NCBI GenBank assembly: GCA_947044405.1
Contig: CAMRHE010000021.1
Span: forward strand, 6,432,501 to 6,496,500
Source of the DNA: Leptodactylus fallax
Lineage: Eukaryota; Chordata; Amphibia; Anura; Leptodactylidae
Direction: 5' to 3'
DNA length: 64,000 nucleotides
Shown: in pieces, positions 22,075 to 32,655 of the stretch
Position numbering within the stretch: position 1 is the stretch's first letter
Layout: each line of letters starts with the position of its first letter
The notes under the pieces: model-generated
Seen by the model: the letters and a program-made list of their open reading frames with translations, nothing else
Told to the model about the DNA's origin: nothing
Database searches by the model: none
Position numbers and translations under genes: made by a program

Positions 22075-23749
22075 TCACATGAAAAAAATGGGCCCCCCCC
22101 AAAACCAAAAAAACTTTTACCCAAAAAATTGGGGGTCCCCCCCCCCCACCACAATAAAAAACCAAAAAACAAAGGACCCCAAAAAAAAACAAAAAAAAAA
22201 AAAAAGTTACTAACAGAAAATGTGCAATATGCATTAAACCAAAATTTGACCGGTGCAAAAATTTGGGTACCCTTATCATTTTATTGATTTGAATACTCCT
22301 AACTACTTTTTACTGACTTACTGAAGCACAAAATTGGTTTTGTAACCTCACTGAGCTTTGAACTTCATAGCCAGGTGTATCCAATGGATGTCTGAAAAGG
22401 TATTTAAGGTGGCCAATTGCAAGTTGTTCTCCTATTTGAATCTCCCCTGAAGAGGGGCAACAAGGGCCCCCCAAAAAAAAATCTCAAATGATCTGAAAAC
22501 AAAGATTGTTCAACATAGTTGTTCAGGGGAAGGATATAAAAAGTTATCTCAGAGATTTAACCTGTCATTTTCCACTGTCACGGGGAACAAGAAGGAAAGA
22601 AAACCCCAGGCACCCCACAAAAAAACCCCCCCCCCCCGAGGAACATAGTAAGGAAAGGAAGACCCCAGGGAAAAGTCCTGTTAAACCCCAAAAGGGCAGG
22701 CCAAAAAAAAAAACAAAAAAGAAAAAAAAAAAAAAGGGGAAAAAAAACAAAAAAAAACCCACACCCCCCCCCAAAAAACACAACACCACCCCCCTGCAGA
22801 GGAGCTTTTCATCGGTCATCAATACAGCACACTTTGCACAAGGAGAAGCTGTATGGGAGAGTGATGCGAAGGAGGGTGTTTGTAAAAGCACGACAAAAAG
22901 AGAGGCGCGGGGGGTAAGAAAAAAAACATTTGGACTAGCCAGCTTCATTTTGGAAGAAGGCCTGTGGACTGATGAAACAAAGATTGAGTTGTTTGGTCAT
23001 ACAAAAGGCGTTATGCATGGCATCAAAAAACACAGCATTCCAAGAAAAACACTTGCTACCCACTGTAAAATTTGGTGGAGGTTCCATCATGCTTTGGGGC
23101 TGTGTGGCAATGCCGGCACCGGGAATCTTGTTAAAGTTGAGGCCCGTATTGTTCACCATATCGATTATTGCAAATAATGACAAGAATCAGTGACGAATTT
23201 GAAGTTACGGGGGGGGATGGATATTTCAGCAAGACACTGTCCAAAACACAGCTCCAAATCACTCAGGCATTCATGCAGAGGAACAATTACAATTTTCTGG
23301 ATGGCCATCCCAGTCCCCAGACCTGAATATCATTGAACATCTGTGGGATAATTTGAAGCGGGTTGTCCATGTTCGGCGCCCGATCAAACATAACTGAACT
23401 GGAATTGTTTTGTAAAGAGGCATGGTCAAAAATACCTCATCCAGGATCCAGGAATTGATTAAAAGCTACAGGAAGCGACTAGAGGCTGTTATTTTTGCAA
23501 AAGGAGGATCTACTAAATATTAATGTCACTTGTCTGTTGAGGTGCCCCATACTTTTGCACCGGTCAAATTTGGTTTAATGCATATTGCACATTTTCTGTT
23601 AGTACAATAAACCCATTTCAATCCTGAAATATTACTGTGTCCATCAGTTATTAGATATATCAAATTGAAATGGCTGTTGCAAACACCCAAATATATAGAA
23701 CAAAAATGATTAAGATTAATAGGGGGGGAAAAATTTTATCATATGACTG
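22072..23749 (+). mobile_element. Tc1/mariner element Tc1-2
   Basis: Terminal inverted repeats start CAGTCACATGAAAAA and end CATATGACTG, flanked by TA on both sides. The inner parts TTTGACCGGTGCAAAA (left) and TTTTGCACCGGTCAAA (right) are also inverted, giving long arms of about 200 bp. The left arm and the first third of the gene show many altered or expanded A and C homopolymers. Confidence 0.9.
22463..23523 (+). pseudogene. Tc1-2 transposase pseudogene
   Basis: The start codon position reads AAG instead of ATG near 22462. The N-terminal HTH region is scrambled by A- and C-runs at 22600-22790. From 22800 on the text is recognisable: the WTDETKIELFG motif, KFGGGSIMLWG, a WIFQQD region near 23220 and the [11 protein letters not shown] motif at 23319-23350. 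It ends in the TAA at 23521. Several shifts split it, so it is inactive. Confidence 0.85.
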
Positions 23750-23770
23750 TATATATATATAAATACAGTA

Positions 23771-25390
23771 CAGACCAAAAGTTTGGACACACCTTCTCAT
23801 TCCAAGAGTTTTCTGTATTTTCATGACTATAAAAATTGTAGATTCACACTGAAGGCATCAAAACTATGAATTAACACATGTGGAATTATATACTTAACAA
23901 AAAAGTGTGAAACAACTGAAAATATGTCTTATATTCTAGGTTCTTCAAAGTAGCCACCTTTTGCTTTGATTACTGCTTTGCACACTCTTGGCATTCTCTT
24001 GATGAGCTTCAAGAGGTAGTCACCTGAAATGGTCTTCCAACAGTCTTGAAGGAGTTCCCAGAGATGCTTAGCACTTGTTGGCCCTTTTTCCTTCACTCTG
24101 CGGTCCAGCTCACCCCAAACCATCTCGATTGGGTTCAGGTCTGGTGACTGTGGAGGCCAGGTCATCTGGCGTAGCACCCCATCACTCTCCTTCTTGGTCA
24201 AATAGCCCTTACACAGTCTGGAGGTGTGTTTGGGGTCATTGTCCTGTTGAAAAATAAATGATGGTCCAACTAAACGCAAACCTGATGGAATAGCATGCCG
24301 CTGCAAGATGCTGTGGTAACCATGCTGGTTCAGTATTCCTTCAATTTTGAATAAATCCTCAACAGTGTCACCAGCAAATCACCCCCACACCATCACACCT
24401 CCTCCTCCATGCTTCTCGGTGGGAGCCAGGCATGTAGAGAGCATTCGTTCACCTTTTCTGCGTCGCACAAAGACACGGTGGTTGGAACCAAAGATCTCAA
24501 ATTTGAACTCATCAGACCAAAGCACAGATTTCCATAGGTCTGATGTCCATTCCTTGTGTTCTTTAGCCCAAACAAATCTCTTCTGCTTGTTGCCTGTCCT
24601 TAGCAGTGGTTTCCTAGCAGCTATTCTACCATGAAGTCCTGCTGCACACAGTCTCCTCTTAACAGTTGTTGTAGAGATGTGTCTGCTGCTAGAACTCTGT
24701 GTGGCATTGACCTGGTCTCTAATCTGAGCTGCTGTTAACCTGCGATTTCTGAGGCTGGTGACTTGGATGAACTTATCCTCCGCAGCAGAGGTGACTCTTG
24801 GTCTTCCTTTCCTGGGGCGGTCCTAGTGTGAGCCAGTTTCTTTGTAGCACTTGATGGTTTTGGCCACTGCCCTTGGGGACACTTTCAAAGTTTTCCCAAT
24901 TTTTCGGACTGACTGACCTTCATTTCTTAAAGTAATGATGGCCACTCGTTTTTTTTTACTTAGCTGCTTTTTTCTTGCTATAATACAAATTCTAACACTC
25001 CATTCAGTAGGACTATCAGCTGTGTATCCACCTGACTTCTGAACAACACAACTGATGGTCCCAACACCATTTATAAGGCAAGAAATCCCACTTATTAAAT
25101 CTCACAGGACACACCTGTGAAGTGAAAACCATTTCAGGTGACTACCTCTTGAAGCTCATCAAGAGAATGCCAAGAGTGTGCAAAGCAGTAATCAAAGCAA
25201 AAGGTGGCTACTTTGAAGAACCTAGAATATAAGACATATTTTCAGTTGTTTCACAATTTTTTGTTAAGTATATAATTCCACATGTGTTAATTCATAGTTT
25301 TGATGCCTTCAGTGTGAATCTACAATTTTTATAGTCATGAAAATACAGAAAACTCTTGGAATGAGAAGGTGTGTCCAAACTTTTGGTCTG
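23771..25390 (-). mobile_element. Tc1/mariner element Tc1-3
   Basis: Terminal repeats CAGACCAAAAGTTTGGACAC at the left and the inverse GTGTCCAAACTTTTGGTCTG at the right, both beside TA. The inverted arms are long (over 200 bp) and include the end of the transposase gene, so 25130-25240 mirrors 23930-24030. Adjacent to (AT)n. Confidence 0.93.
23929..24981 (-). pseudogene. Tc1-3 transposase pseudogene
   Basis: Reads from about 24981 down to 23929. The expected start reads ATA instead of ATG (24981-24979). The C-terminal 125 codons (24306-23929) are open and hold [13 protein letters not shown] (second catalytic Asp) and PDLNPIEMVWGELDRR (third acidic residue). The N-terminal DNA-binding part is recognisable but split over frames. 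Inactive in this copy. Confidence 0.85.

Positions 25391-25393
<3 letters not shown>

Positions 25394-25426
<33 letters not shown>
25394..25426. repeat. (AT)n microsatellite at the 3' end of PLE2
   Basis: Alternating TA of about 33 bp separates Tc1-3 from the PLE2 3' end. A similar run (32219-32257) lies beside the other minus-strand copy of the same PLE2 end. Confidence 0.95.
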
Positions 25427-25429
<3 letters not shown>

Positions 25430-25528
25430 GGTGCTCACCACTGGGAAAAGGTAGTATCCTATTCAATCCATAATGCAAAAAACAGGCAGCACTCCATAGT
25501 AAGGTGAAGTAAAAAAGTGGGTTTATTG

Positions 25529-25570
25529 CCCCATGCGACGTTTCAGCTCTATGGTGAGCCTGTATCAAGC
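25529..25570 (-). ncRNA. Hammerhead-like motif, PLE2 3' end
   Basis: On the minus strand a stem GGCTC / GAGCT is followed by GAAAC, a tiny ACGT stem III and a GTC triplet, as in hammerheads. The core before stem II reads TTGATACA rather than CTGATGA, so catalytic activity is doubtful. Confidence 0.45.
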
Positions 25571-26865
25571 AACACAATAGTGATGGTATACAAATATAAA
25601 TAGGGTGTACAATATCAATCGATAATAAGTGACAATCAAGCAATTAGGTAAAAAAAATATATGAAAAATTGATATGAAATGTATCATACATAGTGTAATA
25701 TGAAAAACGTGATAAATATAAGTGCTATCATAATAACCAGTGTAAAAGATCAGGTATAAGCATGAATAATAAAGTAATCTATCCTGATGAGTAATGAGTA
25801 ACAGGTGTATAGATATATAATATGTAAATACCTGATACAATCCAGGAACATGTGTAACATGGTCTCCATGCCTAATCAGCGTGAAGTAACGTCTACCGCG
25901 CATATGCAGAAGTATAATAAAGTTGTATATGCATTGAATAGTGCTTATTGTCTCGTGCATGCGCAATAGCCACTAAATATAGTGGGCGCCATCTTGGAAA
26001 AGGTAAAATACCTCAAACCAGCGCTAGATGTTATAGAAGATTGCTAAACACATAAATAGACTCTCATAGCACTCTAAATAAGTTGGATTACCCCTTATTA
26101 TAAGAAAATAAATATAGAAGATATGCTACACCATGACAACACGTCAATGCTGTGCATAGCGACATGCAAAGCCACAAAAACCCGCAAGATGGCCACCTAT
26201 AAGTGTGAACACATATCTATATGTCACACATAAAAGTTGAAAAATGGCCATAATACTACTCTAAGGTTCAATAGAGAGTGAAGTAACAGTCTAGAGTAAC
26301 TAGTGTTGGAACAACAACCCTGATCTTGGGCTAACGTCCATACTAGAGGGGGGACATTAGCACACCAGATCTACGATGTAGACCTGGGTGCTCTATATAT
26401 GTTAACCCCACTTTTTGTAGTGATAATCACCCCAGAGAAACCTATAGTGGGTCAAGATGAAGCGAGAGCGGTATGTGGGGAATAAAATGACTTTTAATGG
26501 GGTCTCAATCTATTGAGATAAGAAAAGAGCATGCGAAAGAGACACAGAAGACTACATAACATAAAAATGACATACACGCTAAGGGCATTAATAAAGGTAT
26601 ATACAAAATCACCAAAGTGTACAAAATTACATAAATCTGGATGTATTCAAGTAACTGATATTCTTCCTTAGATGTCATTCATTCCTAAATGTAGTGCGAC
26701 TGGTGAAGTTATAATCAATGAATAGGACATCTCTAAAAAGACAAGAAACATAATTGAAAAAAACAATAATATAAAACCATCAATTCTATTAATAGTATAA
26801 GGAGTAGGATGCAAAGAGGAAAAACAAGGAAATTTATATGGGCAAGCCAACTAATCCAAAGTCAT

Positions 26866-29149
26866 CTATGTTAGACCCGAGGTAGAAAAATCCATATTGA
26901 GACCTTTAGGTCGCAATGTATCTAATTTATAAATCCACTCAAGTTCCCTCAGTTTAAGTTTTTTTGTACGATCACCTCCCAATCTTATTGGTGCCACATG
27001 ATCAATAATAGCGAATTTAAATTGTCTCTCTGTGTGCTGTGCATCTGTAAAATTTTTTGATACCAGCAGATCCAATTTCTTTTTCCTGATAGTATACCGG
27101 TGCTGATTGATTCTTGTTTTAAAATCTAATGTGGTTTCACCAACATAAAGCAATTTACATGGGCATTGTAATACGTAAATGACATGATCGGAATTACAAG
27201 TCAGATGGTGACGGATTTGATAGATTCTATTCGTTATCGGGTGTATGAAATGCGGACCTATCAACATTAGGTTACAGTTCACACAGTCAAGACACGGGTA
27301 ACATCCCAGTCTCTGTTTAGTAATAAAAGTCTGTGTACTCTTTTTCAGGGGACCAATATCTGAGTGCACCAGCCTATCACGTAGGCTCTGGACCCTACGA
27401 TATGAAAATAGTGGAGGAACTCCAAACTCTGGAACATCAGAAATACAGCGTCCTAACATGGGCCAATGTTTACATATAATAGAATTCACTTTTTTTACTC
27501 TCCTCATTATATGTAGTTACAAATGGGATGTGCGAAACTCTCCTATCCCTTTGTGCCGAATTCAATAACTCCAATCTAGGGATTTTATCTATTTTATGTC
27601 TATGTTTCTGAATTACCTGATATGGATATCCTCTCTCAACAAATTTCCTCTCCATCATATCCAATGATTTAATAAGGGTATCAGGGTTGCTCACAATCTC
27701 TTTGACCCTCTTTAATTGTCCAGAAGGTAGACTATGTATCATACCATATGGATGTCCACTCCTAAAGTGCAACATACTATTGACATCCGTTGGTTTAGTA
27801 TATAGGTTTGTAACAAAAGAATTCTCTCTATATTGGACTAGAACATCTAAGACTTGTATACATTCGGTAGAATGCACCTGTGTAAACTAAACAGTAGGGT
27901 CAATGGTATTAAAATAAGAGAAAAATTCCATAAATAAATCCTCACCTCCAGTCCAGATTAGAAAGATATCATCTATGTATCGCCACCAAGAACATGTTCA
28001 TGGTGATGGGACACATAGATGAACCTCTCTTCCAGCCCACGCATATATATATTTGCATAGAATGGCTGTAACGTCTCTGCCGTTTCGGGTCTCGGCGCCG
28101 CCCTCTGCTCGCACGCTGTGGCGAAGGAGGCGTGTTCAGTTTGGTTCTTTATGTAAGTTTCTTGCTGCTCAGTCTGAACATGGTCTTAGTCAGTGTAATG
28201 GATTTCCGGCCCCACCCGTGTCTGAACATTTCTCTCTGGACTGCATAGAGTTAATCTCTTCCTGGCCTGTGTGATTGACAGCCTATGTACCTATCAGATC
28301 TGTGGCTGGGCCCAGACTTTCTATATACAGGATGTCATTTCTCAGCAGGTTGCTGGTTATTACACTTGTGTTTTGCCTGCTCTCTTTCTATACTCCTTGA
28401 TACTTTGTTACTTGATTCTCTGACCCTTTGGCTTGCCCCTGACTATTCTCTTGGATTTGGACTTTGTACTGCTTTGCTCGTTTGTTACTGACCCCTTGGC
28501 TTGCTCACTCTGCTTCTGTGTTGTTTTTGTCTTGTCCTGTTCTCTGTGTCACTTACCCAGTATAGGGCTTGTCTTCAGGTTGTCCTTTTACCATTTAGGG
28601 TAACTGTGGCAATAGGAAGGGACAGTAGCTGGGGTGAGATTAGGGCTCACTTGTCTCTGTCCTTCCTCCCAGACCCCTGCAGTAGTGTCAGGGTTGCTAC
28701 GGTTGGCAAGACCCTTACAACGGCGCAACATTAGAACCCATGGCGGTGTCTTGTATCTCACCAAAATACTGGTCGCCGAATAGAAAATAGTTCTTAGTTA
28801 ATACGGTATCCAATAAATTCAAAATAAAGGTCTGACAATCAGGTGTATATATAGAATCCCTCAAAAAGGATTCAACCATCTGAATCCCCCTAATATGATC
28901 AATAGATGTATACAAACTTACAACGTCAAAAGACGCTAGAATAATGGAATCACATGCAGGAATTACAACAGTGGATAATTTTTGGAGAAAATAGTTAGTA
29001 TGACAGACGTAAGAAGTAGTCATAAAAGAAAACGGTCTCAAAATCTTATCTAGAAAAATAGCTATATTACTGAAGCCTGATTCTGTACCAGAGACGATAG
29101 GTCGTCCTGATGGATCCACTAGTGTCTTATGAATCTTCGGTAATATATT
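26866..29149 (-). pseudogene. PLE2 reverse transcriptase and GIY-YIG part, split by a solo LTR
   Basis: 29149-28720 encodes RT motifs GRPIVSG, SFDVVSLYTSI and TAMGSNVAP. After the solo LTR the frame resumes at 28066 with FYANIYM, then YIDD near 27980-27969. RT thumb and linker text runs 27877-27470 (KPTD..N..LHFRSGHP, FVERGYP). Another frame, 27507-26866, holds the C-terminal domain: CxxC..C text, the GIY-YIG motif (VIYVLQCPC..LYVGET) and the PLE ending EWIYKLDTLRPKGLN. A frameshift near 27500 and the insertions inactivate it. Confidence 0.85.
28067..28719 (+). mobile_element. Solo LTR 1, inserted in the PLE2 RT
   Basis: Starts TGTAACGTCTCTGCC and ends GACCCTTACA (TG...CA). Flanks are ATGGC (28062-28066) and ACGGC (28720-28724), a 5-bp target duplication with one change. 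Removing the insert rejoins the RT text NVAP to FYAN. A related 651-bp copy lies at 51634-52284. A TATATA box is present near 28320. It has no coding capacity; short frames inside it are chance. Orientation is assumed from the TATA box. Confidence 0.88.
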
Positions 29150-29151
29150 TA

Positions 29152-30732
29152 CAGTGGGGAAAAAAAGTATTTAGTCAGCCACCAATTGTGCAAGTTCTCT
29201 CACTTAAAAAGATGAGAGAGGCCTGTAATTGACATCATAGGTAGACCTCAACTATGAGAGACAAAATGAGAAAACAAATCCAGAAAATCACATTGTCTGA
29301 TTTTTAAAGAATATGTTTGCAAATTATGGTGGAAAATAAGTATTTGGTCAATATTAAAAGTTCATCTCAATACTTTGTTATATATCCTTTGTTGGCAAGG
29401 ACAGAGGTCAAACGTTTTCTGTAAGTCTTCACAAGGTTGCCACACACTGTTGCTGGTATGTTGGCCCATTCCTTCATGCAGATCTCCTCTAGAGCAGACA
29501 TGTTTTGGGGCTGTCGCTGGGCAACACGGACTTTCAACTCCCTCCAAAGATTTTCTATGGGGTTGAGATCTGGAGACTGGCTAGGCCACTCCAGGACCTT
29601 GAAATGCTTCTTACGAAGCCACTCCTTCGTTGCCCTGGCAGTGTGCTTGGGATCATTGTCATGCTGAAAGACCCAGCCACGTTTCATCTTCAATGCCCTT
29701 GCTGATGGAAAGAGGTTTGCACTCAAAATCTCACGATACATGGCCCCATTCATTCTTACATGTCCCCTTGCAGAGAAACAGCCCCAAAGCATGATGTTGC
29801 CACCCCCATGCTTCACAGTAGGTATGGTGTTCTTTGGATGCAACTCAGCATTCACTCTCCTCCAAACACGACGAGTTGTGTTTCTACCAAACAGTTCTAC
29901 TTTGGTTTCATCTGACCATATGACATTCTCTCAATACTCTTCTGGAACATCCAAATGCTCTCTAGCAAAATTCAGATGGGCCCGAATATGTACTGGCTTA
30001 AGCAGAGGGACACGTCTGGCACTGCAGGATCTGAGTCCCTGGTGGCGTAGTGTGTTACTGATGGTAGTCTTTGTTACGTTAGTCCCAGCTTTCTGCAGGT
30101 CATTCACTAGGTCCCCCTGTATGGTTCTAGAATTTTTGCTCACCATTCTTGCGATCATTTTGACCCTACGGGGTAATATCTTGCATGGAGCCCCTGATCG
30201 AGGGAGATTATCAGTGGTCTTGTATGTCTTCCATTTTCTAATTATTGCTCCCACAGTTGATTTCTTCACACCAAGCTGCTTGCCTATTGCAGATTCAGTC
30301 TTCCCAGCCTGGTGCAGGTCTACAATTTTGTTTCTTGTGTCCTTCCACAGCTCTTTGGTCTTCACCATAGTGGAGTTTGGAGTGTGACTGTTTGAGGTTG
30401 TGGACAGGTGTCTTTTATACTGATAATGTCAAACAGGTGCCATTACTACAGGTAATGAGTGGAGGACAGAGGAGCATCTTAAAGAAGAAGTTACAGGTCT
30501 GTGAGAGTCAGAAATATTGCTTGTTTGTAGGTGACCAAATACTTATTTTCCACCATAATTTGCAAACAAATTCTTAAAAAATCAGACAATGTGATTTTCT
30601 GGATTTGTTTTCTCATTTTGGTCTCTCATAGTTGAGGTCTACCTATGATGTCAATTACAGGCCTCTTTCATCTTTTTAAGTGGGAGAACTTGCACAATTG
30701 GTGGCTGACTAAATACTTTTTTTTCCCCACTG
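29152..30732 (-). mobile_element. Tc1/mariner element Tc1-4, inserted in PLE2
   Basis: Terminal repeats CAGTGGGGAAAAAAAGTATT and the inverse ending TTTTCCCCACTG, flanked by TA on both sides. Each arm is about 200 bp. The element separates PLE2 text ending PRTPV (minus strand, right side) from the text continuing LPKIHK (left side). Confidence 0.95.
29367..30368 (-). pseudogene. Tc1-4 transposase with one premature stop
   Basis: 334 codons in a single frame from ATG at 30368 to the stop at 29367, broken only by TGA at 29933-29931 (codon 146), where the family has Trp. The N-terminal part (residues 1-120) has two HTH-like regions ([19 protein letters not shown]). The catalytic triad is complete: Asp in WSDE, Asp in [10 protein letters not shown], Glu in [11 protein letters not shown]. 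The length equals a full Tc1 transposase. This is one of the two least decayed transposases of the window. Confidence 0.92.
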
Positions 30733-31677
30733 TATAACTGGTGTTCTAGGTTTCTTAATTAACAAAAATTCATACAAATCATCATCAATTATACCCGCTA
30801 TTTTGGCAGTATCTAACACAGTAGTGATATGTCTGATAATAGAGAATTTTGGATCCCCAGATAATCTCCTATATATCCTAGTATCATCTAATTGTCAGTG
30901 AATCTCCTTTATATATGAACTAGTGTCCACGATGACCACGGCTCTGCCCTTGTCGGCCAGCTTAATAGTCACCGTATCATCATGGACAAGTTCCATTTTC
31001 ATCTTTTGTCAGATTGGGATGTATAAAACTTTCACAATGTAAATTAGATTTGAGAATATCAATATCATTTTTTAACGCCTTAATGAAGGCCTCTATGACT
31101 GGTGGAACATTAGGAGGGATAAAATCACTTTTGTTATACAAATCAAATTGTCTCAAACACAATTCTGTATTTTTAACTCTAGTCTCAAAACTACGTCCAT
31201 GAAACCAACATTTAAGTTTAATATTCCTAAAAAATTGTAGCAAATCAAATTCAAGTTTGAACCAGTCCACATGTACAGTAGGGCAATAGGATAAACCCTT
31301 GTTAAGTAAACTTAATTGTGAATCTGTTAATGTCTTAGAGGATATATTTACCACGGTTGTTTCTTTTTGTACTTCGTTCCCCGAGTGGCAACCCTCTGAG
31401 GTCTTACATTGTCGACGTCTCCGTCTACCCCCTCTCCTGGTACGTTTCCTGTTGGTGTTGACGTACCCAGGGTACACCCTAAAAAAGAGTTCTCAGTCTC
31501 TATTCTTTGTCGATTAAACAGTCTCTTCTTGTTGGACCTCTGACGTGTTCCTTCCAAGTGTAATTCATCATGTGTCCAATTGTAAATCCTTCCTTTAATG
31601 TAATCCTCAGCGTCTCTGTGCCATTTTCTACGTTTTACATCTTCCTGTTCAGTTTTAACTCTTTCTGTTAATTGCAA
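30733..31677 (-). pseudogene. PLE2 N-terminal RT region
   Basis: Frames 31677-31348 and 31477-30980 overlap through a frameshift. They hold a basic RG/R-rich stretch (RKRTRRGGRRRRRQ), then LSLLNKGLSYCPT and ELCLRQFDLYNK, typical of the region before the Penelope RT core. From 30980 to 30733 the text ADKGRAVVIVD, another PLE RT motif, is still readable with a stop in it. It continues across Tc1-4 at 29149. Confidence 0.75.
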
Positions 31678-31686
31678 TACGTTATT

Positions 31687-32127
31687 TTAAAATTTATCAA
31701 AATCCTGAGTATTAAGCAATTCCTTAAGTTTAACATCAGTATCTTCATTGTTCTTATTCACCAATATAATCTCTTGTTGTAAATATTCTATATTAAGTAA
31801 AATCACATCCAAAGCGTATTTGTTAGATAATTGCTGAAAGCGTGTACAAAAAAAGCTGTTCTGTGCAAACAAATTGGGTCTAAGTTGTGACCACATACCT
31901 CTGGGAATACGTTTCATTCTGTAATATTCTCCCAAAGTAGACAAATGCAGTTGTAGTGTAGTTAGACGTCTAGACTCTCTCTCCATCTTCCTCTTAAGGT
32001 CTGTCACTGATGGAATACTGAGGAAAGCCTCTCCTTCCAAACCAACAAGAATCCTCCTGGCATCCTCCTCCATATAGCTAAAAATATCGGGCAAATGGAC
32101 CCCACCTATATCCACAGGTATAGACAT
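31687..32127 (-). CDS. PLE2 upstream ORF, 146 residues, function unknown
   Basis: An uninterrupted frame starts MSIPVDIGGVHLPDIF (ATG at 32127) and ends with a stop at 31687, 9 bp before the next frame of the element. The sequence is helical-looking with a Lys/Glu/Leu-rich middle (LKRKMERESRRLTTLQLHL) and C-terminus (LQQEIILVNKNNEDTDVKLKEL), suggesting coiled coils. No catalytic motif is seen. It may be the N-terminal part of the PLE polyprotein or a separate ORF1-like protein; the sequence does not decide. The long frame upstream of this ATG is only translated (TA)n. Confidence 0.55.
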   Translation of the reverse strand: MSIPVDIGGVHLPDIFSYMEEDARRILVGLEGEAFLSIPSVTDLKRKMERESRRLTTLQLHLSTLGEYYRMKRIPRGMWSQLRPNLFAQNSFFCTRFQQLSNKYALDVILLNIEYLQQEIILVNKNNEDTDVKLKELLNTQDFDKF

Positions 32128-32215
32128 AGTATCAAAAGGGAAAAAAGAAAACAGAAAAAAAACTGCGCTGGTCAAAAATACCAAAAATAACAACACAATA
32201 GATGACCGCACCAAT

Positions 32216-32218
<3 letters not shown>

Positions 32219-32257
<39 letters not shown>
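32219..32257. repeat. (AT)n microsatellite between PLE2 body and its direct copy
   Basis: About 39 bp of alternating AT, in the same position relative to the PLE2 3' end as the run at 25394-25426. Confidence 0.95.
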
Positions 32258-32259
<2 letters not shown>

Positions 32260-32655
32260 CATGTGGGTGCTCACCACTGGGAAAAGTTAGTATCCCATTC
32301 AATCCATAATGCAAAAAACAGGCAGCACTCCATAGTAAGGTGAAGTAAAAAAGTGGGTTTATTGCCCTATGCGACGTTTCGGCTCTATGGTGAGCCTGTA
32401 TCAAGCAACACAATAGTGATGTTATACAAATATAAATAGGGTGTACAATATCAATCGATAATAAGTGACAATTAAGCAATTAGGTAAAAACATATATGAA
32501 AAATTGATACGAAATGTATCATACATAGTGTAATATGAAACACGTGATAAATATAAGTGTTATCATAATAACCAGTGTAAAAGATCAGGTATAAACCTGA
32601 ATAATAAAGTCATCTATCCTGATGAGTAATGAGTAACAGGTGTATAGAGACGTCC
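32258..32655 (-). repeat. PLE2 pseudo-LTR, direct copy of 25427-25820
   Basis: Near-identical to 25427-25820 in the same orientation, starting GTGGGTGCTCACCACTGGG and running to the ACAGGTGTATAGA phrase. It therefore flanks the PLE2 body as a terminal direct repeat. Confidence 0.9.
32363..32406 (-). ncRNA. Hammerhead-like motif, PLE2 direct copy
   Basis: Same motif as at 25529-25570, here with a perfect GGCTC / GAGCC stem II followed by GAAACGTC. The core box still differs from CTGATGA. Confidence 0.45.

Noticed and set aside
22506..23177. 223-codon lysine/proline-rich frame
   Set aside because: It is the homopolymer-distorted Tc1-2 transposase region, not a separate gene.
25779..25804. CCTGATGAG followed by an inverted CAGG phrase in PLE2
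   Set aside because: It looks like a hammerhead core but has no GAAA box or third stem nearby.
28053..28734. Three consecutive frames on the + strand
   Set aside because: They lie within solo LTR 1, are hydrophobic or low-complexity, and are not shared as frames with solo LTR 2.
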